Shown piece by piece: positions 35,029 through 49,729 of a DNA stretch of 64,000 nucleotides. This DNA is from Hemibagrus wyckioides (lineage: Eukaryota; Chordata; Actinopteri; Siluriformes; Bagridae), in contig NC_080723.1 in assembly GCF_019097595.1 (NCBI RefSeq), positions 15,134,511 through 15,198,510 of the forward strand. Direction: 5' to 3'. A program made the position numbers and the translations under genes. The notes beneath the pieces are model-generated. The model saw only the letters and a program-made list of their open reading frames with translations. It did not search any database and had not been told where the DNA came from. Positions within the stretch are counted from its first letter, which is position 1. The number at the start of each line of letters is the position of its first letter.

Positions 35029-37900
35029 TCTAATACTCTCAATAATAATTCAATCCTTTCAAGTTGTACAGTATTTAGCTCTAGATGGTTGATGAGCATT
35101 GCTGCCACATACCACATCGACTGTATACTCCCTTTTGTCATACAGCACACAGTATTTATATGTTCAGTATCATTTTAACCCCTTAAACTCCGAGCAGGAC
35201 TACATAGTTGACTAATACTCTTATTAGCCTCACAGTGTTTACTGAATAGTATTTAACATGTAAATAACAAACAATGGAGTTTAAGGATCACTTCAGACAT
35301 ATTTTTACAAAAAGGAACTAAAGCAACTGAACCAGTTAGTCTATTCTAACCATAGACACCTATTCTAACCAGGCATCCTATACAGACTACATACATGACT
35401 TCTATGAGGCAGGAACTAACCACTGATAACAAAATAAGTGTCAAATCCTCTAAAATATCAAATCTCTGGAGTACATACCATTTGGAGTGCTCAGCAGCTG
35501 TGAGTGGACAGGTTTACACTGAGGGGTCTTGTATACTGAGTCTTATTAATAGTATTTCTGCTTCTGTTCATCTGAAATGAAATTGTGACACATTCCTGAC
35601 CTTTAATGGTTAACTGACAGCCGTTTGCTTAAAGCATTTAAGGCTGTTGTTGTTGTTGTGGAAACAGGGAGATTTAGAGGAAACTGAAGGCCAGTTCTTG
35701 TCCAGATCGTTACCCGTGGGAGTTGTATTCATGACTTCAAAGCTAATTTTCTTCTAAGAGCTGGGGGCATGGCATTAAAGTGGGGCACGCTTTGACAGTG
35801 CAATGAGGTGGCTTTAAAGTTTACTGCGAGGAGTTAATTTCCCCTCTTATTTAAGTGCGTCTAAATGACTTTTAAGTTGAAACATCGTAGGACAATACTT
35901 GCTCGGATCAGGTTTTTGTTTTTTTGTAATAGAGTGTATGATTAGTTTCCTGATCATGTGACCATGGGTCAAATCAGAACGTGACAGATTTGATCCAAAT
36001 GAACGTAAACAAAGATAGACAAATTGCTATTTAAACAAGTCACACATGGTTTTCAACGGAAATCTTGTCTGAAATGCCTGAACGCATTCATTTATTAATA
36101 TTATTTGTTAATCATTTTATCCGGAATCTACCAGTGTTGGAAAACGGCTCAATCCTATCAAAAACTTTGCATGGAGCAGAGCTGGCGAATTTTCGAATAG
36201 TGCACCGGAACAACATGTGATCATGTTCACTTTCACATGTTGTTAAACTTTATTACACATGGCAAGCATTTAAAGACTGTTCTGTTAGAGTTTTCTAATC
36301 CTAATGTAGTCTGTGTGGCCGATTAGGGGGGTCGGCGATAAAGATTTTGACGTACATTATTTCATCATTTCACTGTTTCCTACTTTCCATTTTGAGTTTT
36401 TTTGGTGACTGAAACCGGTAAACAGCACTTTCACCCCACACCCCGCCAGCCCTCCAACGCTTCAGCATTTCGCTAAGGGCTTGGAAAATAAGCACCATGA
36501 CAAAATTCCTGTTTATACGTCGAGGTAGACATGATTTGGTCATTTTTTTTTATAAAGAGAATTCTTTATTCTTTACCTTATTTGGTAGGCCATAATGCTA
36601 AAATTCATTGCTCAACTCTTTTAGTATGCCATAACAAGACTTGCCTCATTGTGATTACTGGCTTCATCTAAGTATGCTAAATCACTTTTACTGCCATCTG
36701 AGTCATCTGTATTGAGTCATTTCATTAATACACGGTTTAATTTGCTTAAAGACACAGTCATCTCGTTTTCACTGCTGGTGGTCTGCACTTCTGTAAACTG
36801 ACTAATCTTTAGAGTCATATCTGCAGGACTTGTATATGCACTTCATCAAGTAAATGTCGAACCATTTTCAAAAGCAAGCTTTAGCTTTGCAAGAGTACAT
36901 CAAGACTGACTACATTCTATTGGTTTCCATTTATTGGAAATAACATCATAGCATCACTGGAGTCGTCAACACCATTTTCTTCTTCTTAACAACAACAACA
37001 ACAACAACAATACATTTGGGAAATTTTGGTCCTTGTTTACTTGAACCCAGAAAGAAAAGGTCATTCTTTTCAAGTCCACTGAGTATTGTTCCCTTCTTTT
37101 ATGGTCATTAATTGAATCATTAATTGAATTATTGTTTAATAATTTATTTTAATAATACATTTTTAACAGATAATATTTATGTCCTCATTCTACAGTCATG
37201 TTATCACTTCTATACTAAACATTCACCGAGACTTGGTGGACGCTCCACATTATTTAATTGACATTTAAAAGAAGCAGTCGTGGGTGTCAGTTCTTTGTAA
37301 CAGTAATTTTTTTTTTTTTGTCTTATTAATTTCAAGAAACAGAGAGAAGCTGGTGAGAAAGACCGGTGGGAAAACTTTCTGTAAATCTACTTCTAAACGA
37401 TTAAAAGAATAATTCATTGATAAAATTAAAAATGTTATTGTGAAAGGAATATGATACGCTGTTATTGGAAAAAATACTGAACTTTGTGGGTCGATTACAT
37501 TCTCATAACAGCGTGACTTATTTTGTTTTATTAGACACTTATTTAAAAAGGTAGAATCTCATTTAATCATAGGGTTAAGAGCTCAACAAAAAACTGATGC
37601 TGGTTGATTCCTGAGCCTCTCATAAAAGACGACTGGATGGACTTGGTCATGATCAGAAGAGTTAATAATAATAAAAGGCAACAGGAAGAGTCAGATTTCA
37701 TCCTTTTAGAGGTTATTGTGATTACTGAATATAATGGTACCAAGTCGGCTTTCAGTTACTCCTCAGCTACAACTGCTCTAAATTGTTTGTATTTGTGAGC
37801 TGTCGACAACATTTCTCCTAAATTTCTTTTAAGATATAATTTACATGTATTAATTAGGTAACTTGACTGTTGCCAGAGTAGTAGCATTATACACACAGTT
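33560..37900. other. Gene-free intergenic DNA rich in simple repeats
   Basis: TTC/CTT repeats lie at 34183-34220, AAT repeats at 34545-34597 and 34994-35026, and a short CAA run at 36988-37010. No exon, tRNA or clear transposon is found; the 35395-35580 and 37604-37798 open frames have no family features. Confidence 0.55.
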
Positions 37901-37916
37901 TACACCACAAAAACTA

Positions 37917-37936
37917 TTTATTCAAAACCATTTATT
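37917..37936 (-). terminator. Polyadenylation signals of the centrin gene
   Basis: Two AATAAA hexamers on the minus strand (37931-37936 and 37917-37922) lie about 220-240 bases beyond the centrin stop codon. Confidence 0.65.
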
Positions 37937-38155
37937 CAATTATACAAAATGTTTATAGATTAAATAATTTTACAAGTCTTATAAAATGAAAAATCTGCAT
38001 ATCAAAATTTGCAAAAAGAGAGAAAATTCAAGTTCTTTGTTTCAGATTGGCATGTTGATAAAATGACCTAGAAACTACACTGACAAAAAAAAAAAGAAAA
38101 AAAGAGCAACAAAAAGTGGCACAGAGATGAAAAGAAAGGGGAAAAAAAAAAAACT

Positions 38156-41937
<3,782 letters not shown>

Positions 41938-42330
41938 ATGTATCGAAAACTTATCAGTTTCGAAGAAATCAAACAAACCGTAAATATCGAGCAGTTACGC
42001 AAGGTTAGGTAACGTTGTTTTTAGGCAAGTAAGGGTGTCAAACAACTTTTTTAAAGGGCGTGGTCATCCGTGGATGGACAGCTAAAATATCGAATAGAAA
42101 TTCACTCTCGCGTTACTACAAGTTCATCTGACCAATAGTAAGCGTGTAGGCGGGACATCTAGCTTGCGCTTAGCAGTTGAGCGTTCGTTTAGACTCAGTT
42201 TCTTAGCAACAGGAGCGGCATTTGGCGCTGTGGAGTCAACGCGCATGCGTACACCCCGTACGGAACGGCGGTGTGGGGACGAGAAGGAGATTGAGCTGTG
42301 TCTGCGGAGAAGGTTGGTGTTTTCAGCTCG
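41938..42330. promoter_or_regulatory. Divergent promoter between cetn4 and bbs12
   Basis: The two start codons face away from each other, 904 bases apart. The CpG-richer stretch 42060-42330 lies between cetn4 and the probable untranslated first exon of bbs12. A candidate RFX X-box, GTTTCTTAGCAAC, is at 42198-42210: the right half AGCAAC fits RGYAAC fully and the left half fits 4 of 6 positions of GTNRCC. A second perfect half-site, GGTAAC, lies at 42008-42013. RFX factors control many cilium genes. Shared control is inference. Confidence 0.5.
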
Positions 42331-42626
42331 ATCGAAGATGAATAGCACAGTCTTATTTAGAGAAAGTTCAAATATTTGCACCATAATTACGAGATAATTA
42401 TTAATCAAGCTTGTTTGACTTTAGCCATAATGTTAAAACAAACAAGACTCGCATGCTGGTGGTGAAATACTGACACTTTAGCTTTGAATTATGAGTTATT
42501 TCATAATAGGTGTAAACAGTACATAGGATTACTTACATATAGATAGTGCCTGTTTGTAACCCAAGATTATCACAATTATTGAAGCTTAACAAAGCTGTAA
42601 CACAATAATTTCCCTAATAGGATCAA

Positions 42627-42631
42627 TAAAG

Positions 42632-42685
<54 letters not shown>

Positions 42686-42711
42686 GCCATCCATCCATCC
42701 AGATGTATAGA

Positions 42712-42750
<39 letters not shown>
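42627..42750 (+). repeat. CTAT and AT microsatellites in the bbs12 5' intron
   Basis: (CTAT)n at about 42627-42685, a short (CATC)n, then (AT)n at 42716-42750, ending only about 60 bases from the acceptor at 42809-42810. Confidence 0.95.
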
Positions 42751-42752
<2 letters not shown>

Positions 42753-42840
42753 TTAAATATTATAACCCCTTAATCTCAGCTATCTTTTACCCTCTCTGGT
42801 GTTATTACAGATAGTAGAATTACATCTCTTCACCCCACTG

Positions 42841-44856
42841 ATGTCACTGCTGGGAAGTGCTGCAATAAACCAGGGCCGCCATATTGGGCTCCAGCAACTG
42901 GAGGCCATGTCAGCTGCAACTCATACATTTTTGGGTCCCAGTAAACGCTACAAAATGATCCAAGATGAGGCAAATGGTGAGGCAGTGCTGGTCTGCTCCT
43001 GTTATCGTCTGCTGGAACATCTAGAGCTCAGTGGCTCTGTGGCTCAGCTTCTACGTGAGACAGCTCGTGCTCACTGGGGGACACTGCGTTCAGGCACGGC
43101 CTCGCTGCTTTTTCTGGCTGGCGTCTGGAGCAGGGTGGCACTGGAATGCCTTCAACAAGGCATTTCCATTCGACACATCGTAGCCGGTATGTCAAAGGGG
43201 TTGGAAGTGTGTCTAGAGGCCTGTAAGCTGAGTGCTGTGAGTGTGGAGTCAGTTGTTTCTAAGGCTGATCATGAGAAACAGCGACTAAGCGGGAAAACAC
43301 AGAGAGGTGGAGACTGTATGAATACTGAGGATGGCTTACTTTCAAATCCTTCACTGAGTAGAGGTGTGAGGGAATTGGCTCAGGGCAATGCTACAACCAT
43401 AAATAGTGTGCCTACACTTTGTTTCCTCAAAACTCAATATCCTGTAAAGCATAATTTAAAACTCAAACACAGCAGGCACTTTAACTGTAATCATATAACA
43501 GAAGATGGGAGGACACACACAAGATTTGACATCGCTCATCTGGCTGAAGCAGTCTGTCACGGATGTGAGACGACCATGAGGTTAGTGATTGAAGCTAGCA
43601 GGATTCAGTGTAGATACAGCCGTGAAGATCAGGGACATGAAGCACTAGACATTGATAAAATGGCTACATGTCTGTTGCCAGGATTATCTGAGGAGCATGC
43701 GAGTGTACTCCGTGGGTACGTGGTGGTGTTGTCTGCAGAACAGACATTACTAGTCAAGCATTTAGAAGAACGGACATTAAAGATCAGCCTGGTGCATGGA
43801 GACCTGAGTGAGAAACACCGTCACGTAGGTTTCAACAGGCCAAGAAATGTTACATACGTTAGTAATTGCTCTGATTTAACAGGAATCAGCCAGGAGGAGG
43901 AATGGATGGATGGGACACTGAGAATACTTCTAAACCTCAAGGTAGATATTGTTCTTGTGAGTGGAGGTGTCACTGCTCAGCTGAAGGATCACTGCCTCCA
44001 TTATCACATCCTGGTTATCGAGCATGTACGAGTGTCCATTTTGAATGATTTTGCTACAGCTACGGGTGCTCTTCCTGTCTCGTATATCACACAGCTCAGC
44101 GAGCAATGTGTCGGTTCCAGAGTCCGTTTGAACACACTCAGAGAGTATCGCACTGAAGAAACAGAATGGACTGTGGTGAGTGTTGTTACTGATGACACAG
44201 CTCTGGTCACGGCACTCATTACGAGCTCAGTTCACGCTAAACTCCAGAGCATAGAGGATCAGTTTTGGAGTTGTGCTTATCGTGTGCACCATGCCCTTAA
44301 AGATGGAAAACTGCTGCCTGGAGCTGGAACTGCAGAACTGATCTGTATCCATCAGCTCCAAAATCACGGGAATGCATCTCAACCAGAGGAGAGAGGAGAC
44401 GAGCTTAATGCAGCCAGAGCAGCAGCAGCAGCAGTGCCGTTTGAAAAGGTGATTCTGCAGCTGATGGCAGAAAGCTGGATGGATTATGTGTCCACACTGA
44501 TGGTGAACACTGGCCATGTCAAGTCCAAAACACAGGCATGGACATGTATAGCTCAGCATTTAAAGCAGCTGGAGTACAGTGGACCTCGGAATGACAAGAT
44601 GACAGAAAATCTTCAGAAAATGAAGAACTGCTTAGAAATGATGCACAGAGTTGGAGAAAGTGAGGAGGAAGAGGATGACGAGGGGATGGTGGAGAAAGAC
44701 AGAGTAAAAATGGAAGTGTATGATAATACAACGGTAAAGTTTGAGGTCTGGAGGAGAGCTCTGGATCTGGTGTTTTTGATTCTTCAGACAGACACTGAAA
44801 TTGTCACAGGTATAAATAACAGAGAAGGACAATTCAGAGATTTTCTAATTCTTTAG
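42841..44856 (+). CDS. bbs12: Bardet-Biedl syndrome 12 protein, chaperonin-like
   Basis: Vertebrate-specific relative of group II chaperonins that works with BBS6 and BBS10 at the basal body to assemble the BBSome, needed for ciliary cargo transport. One coding exon gives 671 residues, near the roughly 700 of mammals. The start at 42841 is chosen because the next segment, INQGRHIGLQQL, then THTFLGPSKR, lines up with the known N-terminus soon after methionine. The upstream methionine at 42799 lies before an apparent acceptor (TTATTACAG, ending at 42810) and would be intronic. Visible features include the LETARAHWGTLRSGTASLLFL-like equatorial-type helix (written here in part), a long apical-type insertion with poor conservation, and an alanine run at about 523-533. 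The C-terminal LDLVFLILQTDTEIVTG segment is family-like. No frame damage is seen. It faces cetn4 head to head. Confidence 0.9.
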   Translation: MSLLGSAAINQGRHIGLQQLEAMSAATHTFLGPSKRYKMIQDEANGEAVLVCSCYRLLEHLELSGSVAQLLRETARAHWGTLRSGTASLLFLAGVWSRVALECLQQGISIRHIVAGMSKGLEVCLEACKLSAVSVESVVSKADHEKQRLSGKTQRGGDCMNTEDGLLSNPSLSRGVRELAQGNATTINSVPTLCFLKTQYPVKHNLKLKHSRHFNCNHITEDGRTHTRFDIAHLAEAVCHGCETTMRLVIEASRIQCRYSREDQGHEALDIDKMATCLLPGLSEEHASVLRGYVVVLSAEQTLLVKHLEERTLKISLVHGDLSEKHRHVGFNRPRNVTYVSNCSDLTGISQEEEWMDGTLRILLNLKVDIVLVSGGVTAQLKDHCLHYHILVIEHVRVSILNDFATATGALPVSYITQLSEQCVGSRVRLNTLREYRTEETEWTVVSVVTDDTALVTALITSSVHAKLQSIEDQFWSCAYRVHHALKDGKLLPGAGTAELICIHQLQNHGNASQPEERGDELNAARAAAAAVPFEKVILQLMAESWMDYVSTLMVNTGHVKSKTQAWTCIAQHLKQLEYSGPRNDKMTENLQKMKNCLEMMHRVGESEEEEDDEGMVEKDRVKMEVYDNTTVKFEVWRRALDLVFLILQTDTEIVTGINNREGQFRDFLIL

Positions 44857-45282
44857 TGTCATTTTTTTCATTTAAGCTTAGTTACATCTCACATTGCTTT
44901 AATAACATCATAAATCCTGTCAGGTAAAGACGTCACCAGTGGCTTTTCTCGTCAGACTGTCCACTTCCCTAGCCCACTGTGTTTCAGTTCATGGCTGTCT
45001 CTTTCGGTGCTTCCCATTTTGTTCCAAGGTCAATGTGTCAAGCATGTTGAACAAGTCAGGTAGATTTTGGCTCTCTGTACTCTGTAGCTGTTAAGATTTG
45101 AGTATCAGTGTTGTGTTCTGCTTGGACTTGGACACAAAAAAAATAAACAAATGTCTGGTTTATGTGACATTTATCCAGATGTCCAGTCTACAGACACTGT
45201 ACAATGCATTAATTGTATTGCACTGCTATTTATGGATCACAATTGTTTTGTTTTGATACCTTTTTTTATATTGCTTTTTTGA

Positions 45283-45288
45283 AATAAA
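45283..45288 (+). terminator. Candidate bbs12 polyadenylation signal
   Basis: AATAAA about 430 bases after the stop codon. An earlier AATAAA at 45146-45151 is an alternative. Confidence 0.4.
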
Positions 45289-46450
45289 AATTTCCTGGAT
45301 TATTAGATACTATGATGGCCCACCACAAACTGCCTGTTTGTAATGGCAAAGAAAGAATTTCACTATATAGGGAAACTTGTTTCCTCAATGTGCACATGAC
45401 AAACACTTTGAATCTTGAATGTTCAACAAGGACATATGGCTGTGATGATCAGTTGTCCACAACCCATTGTCCATATAGTACTTTCTAAACAGTTTTTCTT
45501 TAAACCTTCACAGTAAATTGTGGAAGGAAATGTGCAACAAAAACAATGACAGCACTAAATCAACAGTGTGATGGAACAGAGTTTATTATGGGGCAACTTT
45601 TGCAAAAAGAGAAGTTATTTCAAATAATGATGTTCTCTTGGTCCCATCTCAAGTGGAGCTTTAACAAATGTTTCATGGTGTGAAGTTGCTGGTCCTTGAA
45701 TCTGAGGGAAGTTACGGTGGTTCAATAATCTTACATGCTCCTGATGTATCACTTATTCCCCACTGGACAGAGACCCTGGGACAGACCCAGGAGCTGTGGG
45801 AGGAATCTGTGGTTGGGAACAGAGTCTGGACTGACCTTCGCCTTGATTTCCACCCATCATTTCTTCTGGAGACAGCAACTTAACTGTAATGTGAAAGGTT
45901 TCACAAACACAAAAAGTCTTGGTTGCTTTGTAAACCAAAACAAGCGTAGTTCCTCATCTGTGATGAAATATCTGATGAAATCAGACTTATTATAGATAGA
46001 TTGTGCATTTATTTCAATGAGAAAAAAGTTGTTTCTTTGCTTCATAGTCTTTTTGTGAGCAGTGTTTCTAAGAGTGTTTTATCACTTACCACCACTGAGA
46101 GGAGCAGTTTTCTCATCCTGTAGAAATCCGTTAGAATGTATTACACCTCACAGCTCTCTAACAGTAATAATGTGTACATAAGGATATAATGCAATCTCAA
46201 ATACACCATCGCATTTGATTTAAACCTGATTTCAGATCGCTTTTGTAAACTCACTATATTCTATTTCATTGATTACACTCACTATCTCAACAAAGTGTAA
46301 AGCTGTTAAAGGAAGTGAAATGTCAACAGTCATGTGCTTAAACAGCATATTCTGTACCAAAGTTCACATTTAAAAGCACTACATTTCAGTTGCTGTCAAT
46401 ATTTTATCACCATGTTTTTCTCAAAGATTCTGTCCAACCAAATTGTCTTT
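45289..46450. other. Intergenic DNA with a SINE-like tail
   Basis: At 45345-45420 'ggcaaagaaagaatttcact' followed by 'tgtgcacatgacaaacactttgaatcttgaat' resembles SINE/LINE tails. The rest shows no gene. Confidence 0.45.
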
Positions 46451-46455
46451 TCCTA

Positions 46456-46960
46456 TATACGCTACCAGTCAAAAGTTTGGACACACCTTTTAATTCAATG
46501 TTTTTTGTTTAGGGATTTATTTTCTACATTCTAGAACAATACTGGAGATTTCAAAACTATGAAATAACACACATGGACTTAAGTAATCCATATGAAATGA
46601 CAAAAAACAGTCAGTTGTTATTTTAAGACACGAAGGTCAGGTGTTCTGGAATAGTTCTTGCAAGAACAGTATTGTCAAGTGCATTTTCAAAACCCATCAA
46701 GCACCATGATGAAACTGGCTCACATGAAGACCATTCCAGTAAAGCAAGACCAAAACTGACCTCTGCTGCAGAGGAGAAGTTCATTTAGAGTTACCAGCCT
46801 CAGAAATCACCAATTAACAGCACCTCAGATTGGAGCCGTTATGAAGGCTTTACAGAGCATCAGTAGCAGACATATCTCAATAACAACTGTTCAAAGGACA
46901 TTATTGTGTATTTCAGCCGCCTTCAGCATTGTTTTACAATGTAGAGAGAAATAAACATCA

Positions 46961-46965
<5 letters not shown>
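46456..46965 (+). mobile_element. Tc1-like element, 5' half only
   Basis: It starts with the terminal-repeat phrase 'accagtcaaaagtttggacacacctt' (about 46464-46489, familiar from fish Tc1 elements). A degenerate transposase N-terminal region continues ('gacacgaaggtcag', 'aagcaccatgatgaaactggctcacatga', 'ctctgctgcagaggagaagttcatt', 'gagttaccagcctcagaaat'). It ends in a TA microsatellite near 46965. No catalytic region remains. Confidence 0.7.
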
Positions 46966-46997
<32 letters not shown>

Positions 46998-46999
46998 AT

Positions 47000-47044
<45 letters not shown>

Positions 47045-47060
47045 ATAGATATATATATAT
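46965..47060 (+). repeat. AT microsatellite with AGGATAGAT interruptions
   Basis: Two long (AT)n runs are separated by 'aggatagat', which itself occurs twice (from about 46996 and from 47042). Confidence 0.9.
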
Positions 47061-47065
47061 TTACA

Positions 47066-47430
47066 TACACTATATTGCCAAAAATTTTGGGACACGCCCT
47101 GGCCAACTCCATATTAAATTCATGTGCATGTAAAGGCAGATGTCCCAGTTTTGGCCTGGCTCGCAGTCTCCGCTCTAATTCATCCCAAAGGTGTTCTCTC
47201 AGGTTGAGGTCAGGACTCTGTGAAGTTCCTCCACATCAAACTCACTCATCCATGTCTTTATGGACTTTGCTTTGTGCACTGGTGTGCAGTCATGTTGGAA
47301 CAGGAAGGGGTCATCCCCAAACTGTTCCCACAAAGTTAGGAGCATGAAATTGTCCAAAATGTCTTGATATGCTGAAGCATTAAGAGTTCCTTTCACTGGA
47401 ACTAAGGGGCCGATCCCAACCCCTGAAAAA
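47066..47430 (-). mobile_element. Tc1-like element fragment, transposase C-terminal half
   Basis: A terminal repeat 'catacactatattgccaaaa' sits at its left edge. The minus strand contains [21 protein letters not shown] (about 47240-47310), the region of the second catalytic aspartate, and 'gaccTCAACC...GAGAGAACACCTTTGGGATGAATTAGAG', the [13 protein letters not shown] region ahead of it in plus-strand order. The segments are rearranged or partly deleted relative to a full element. Confidence 0.75.
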
Positions 47431-48239
47431 CAACACCTGAATTGTTGAATGTTTTTAATGGACCTGCCTTCACTTTTGTTTGTTTGTTTGTTTGTTTGTT
47501 AATTCACCCTGAAGATTGTTTTTAAATTATTATTTATTTATTTAAATCTTAATGTTCTCATGTTCTGCTTGTGGAGTCATATCAGGTTCCACATTTAATG
47601 TTTTATAATGTCTTTCATAAAGAAGTTAATATTTTAAAGTGTATAAAAATGTAAATATTAGCACGCTGACTAGTGACAACGCAGTTGCAGTAAGAATCCA
47701 GACGCGCGCTTTAGCGTAAGTACTTCTGCTTTTCAAAATAAAAGTCTTTAATAATGCTTTAATAAGCCTTTCTAACATACACTAATATATTGTTGTTTAG
47801 AATAGCCAGCGTTATGTCAAGTTAACGTCTCATAGTATATTTATTAATCTTCTTTATATAACCCATTTCTGTGTGTTAATTACATTATATGAGTAATTAT
47901 ATGTGATAATATAAGAATAGGGCAGGTTTGTATTTCATTAAAGAGTACATGTATTAAATAAGGTACAGAACTGTTTGTGCTTGTGTTGTTATGTATGGAA
48001 TAAATGGCAACACGATAGTGTAGCTTGTATGTAGGTTCAATCTAGTTGGCTGGTTACTGTCTGTGTGGAGTGTCACATATTCTCCTCGTTTCTGTGTAGG
48101 TCCCCAGGAAAAAATAAAAACAGTTAGATTGGTTAGCTATGCTGAACTGCCAGTGGGAATGAATGAGTGTGTGAAATGTGTGTTTATGGTGCATGGACTG
48201 GAGCATGAATTACTTCCTCAATTCCTTCCTCACTCCCAT
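47431..48239. other. Gene-free intergenic DNA
   Basis: A short TTTG repeat lies at 47477-47500. Nothing else is recognised. Confidence 0.45.
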
Positions 48240-49190
48240 TGTTCCTGTTATAGTATCCAGTGGACAGTACAATTTTACTTGTATAGCACTTTAAACAATG
48301 TATATTGTCTCAAAGCCAGAGGCAACAATGGCAAGGAAAACTGCCTGAGAGCTCAAGGTTTCTGGGGAAGAGAGAAACTCAAAAGAGAACATCATCATCT
48401 CCGTGACATAATGCATTATATTCCCTCTTATTACCAGACCTGCCAATTTGTAAATGAATGAATATAACAACTACTAAAGACCAAGGACTGAGCTTAATTC
48501 ACTGGGCGCCTGGCCTTGCTCAGTTTTTGTACTTCTAGAAAATTTGTATTTCTTAAAAACTTCCCTTGTACTTTTGCCATTAATATTGCCGCAAGTCGTT
48601 AAAATTATTTCTCTCTCTCCGCTCTCTTTTTCTTCATGTTTCTAAACAAGCCAGGGCTATATGCTGAATTGTTCCAAGGTGTTTCAATGTGTGCAAGGTA
48701 CCTTGTGATTGTCTGGCATCTCATTCAAGCTGTGTTTGTAATTACATCAGTGTTCTCGTTATAGTTAATATAATTTTTCCTTGCCACCATTGCCTCTTGC
48801 TTGCCCATTAGAAATAAATCTACATCTGTATTTCTCGAAGCTGTTTTGTCCATTATTAAAACTGGGCTATATAAATGGATTGAATTAAATTAAATCGCCA
48901 TTGGATCCCCTACAGCTGCACGTGTCCAGGACAAAGCATTAAATTACTTAATTTACTGACCAGCGGCTCGGTTTTATAGACCACTGATCAGGGTTTGGGT
49001 TGGTCTTGGACCGGCTTTATTGCAATATGGCACTTGAATCTAATGACCCTTGAAGTGATCAGTCACCTCAGGCTTGTTCACTAGGGATGATTTTGTCTAA
49101 CATTAATCCTGGACTTTTTGTTCTATGTTTCTTATGTTCTGTAAAGCTGCTTTGAGACAATGTCCATTATTAAAAGCGTTATTCAACTAA
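48240..49190 (+). repeat. Two adjacent copies of a fish dispersed repeat
   Basis: The phrases 'gtatagcactttaaacaatgtatattgtc', 'ggcaaggaaaactgcctgag' and 'gggaagagagaaactcaaaagagaacatcatcatc' belong to a dispersed repeat I recall from catfish-like genomes. A tail 'ctgggctatataaatggattgaattaaatt' ends near 48895. A second tail 'ctgtaaagctgctttgagacaatgtccattattaaaagcg' ends near 49182. The open frame 48063-48461 is made from this repeat and is not a gene. Confidence 0.6.
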
Positions 49191-49522
49191 AAAATCGAGG
49201 GCCGCTTTTTATTTTGTCAATTTATTAATGACGTTTCGACAAGCAGATCCGTCGACACTGGATTGCGAAATATGTAAATAAATACTAAACATTTTCATAT
49301 TTTGAAATCTGTTTTAGTGGAGCCTGCCATTTTGCTGCATGATGTCATCACCCAGTGTCCGCCCTCTCGTGCTCTCTCGCCCATGTAGACACAAACACGA
49401 GCGGCAGGTAGGTAGGGAGCTGTGTTTGTGTTTTCTGGCATGGTTATTTCTGTTGATTTAAAGTTCAGCTAATGTAAAAACAAGAACTCGGGGGCTAAAG
49501 GAAGAATTAATCCGTCATTAGG

Positions 49523-49673
49523 ATGTGGATCAGTCCGGAGGAGGTGCTGCTCGCTAACGCGCTGTGGGTGAGTGAGAGGGCCAATCCCTTCTTCATCCTG
49601 CAGCGGAGGAAGGGACACGGCAAAGGAGGAGGCATCACCGGTAAACACTCGGCCTCTTCACCACACACACACT

Positions 49674-49729
<56 letters not shown>

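Noticed and set aside
42124..42408. 94-codon minus-strand frame between cetn4 and bbs12
   Set aside because: It lies in the divergent promoter/first exon region, has no family features, and is likely chance in CpG-richer DNA.
42799..42840. Upstream methionine extending bbs12 by 14 codons
   Set aside because: An acceptor-like TTATTACAG ends at 42810 inside this extension, and the family N-terminus aligns from the methionine at 42841.
48063..48461. 132-codon plus-strand open frame
   Set aside because: Much of it is made from a dispersed repeat, with no protein family resemblance.
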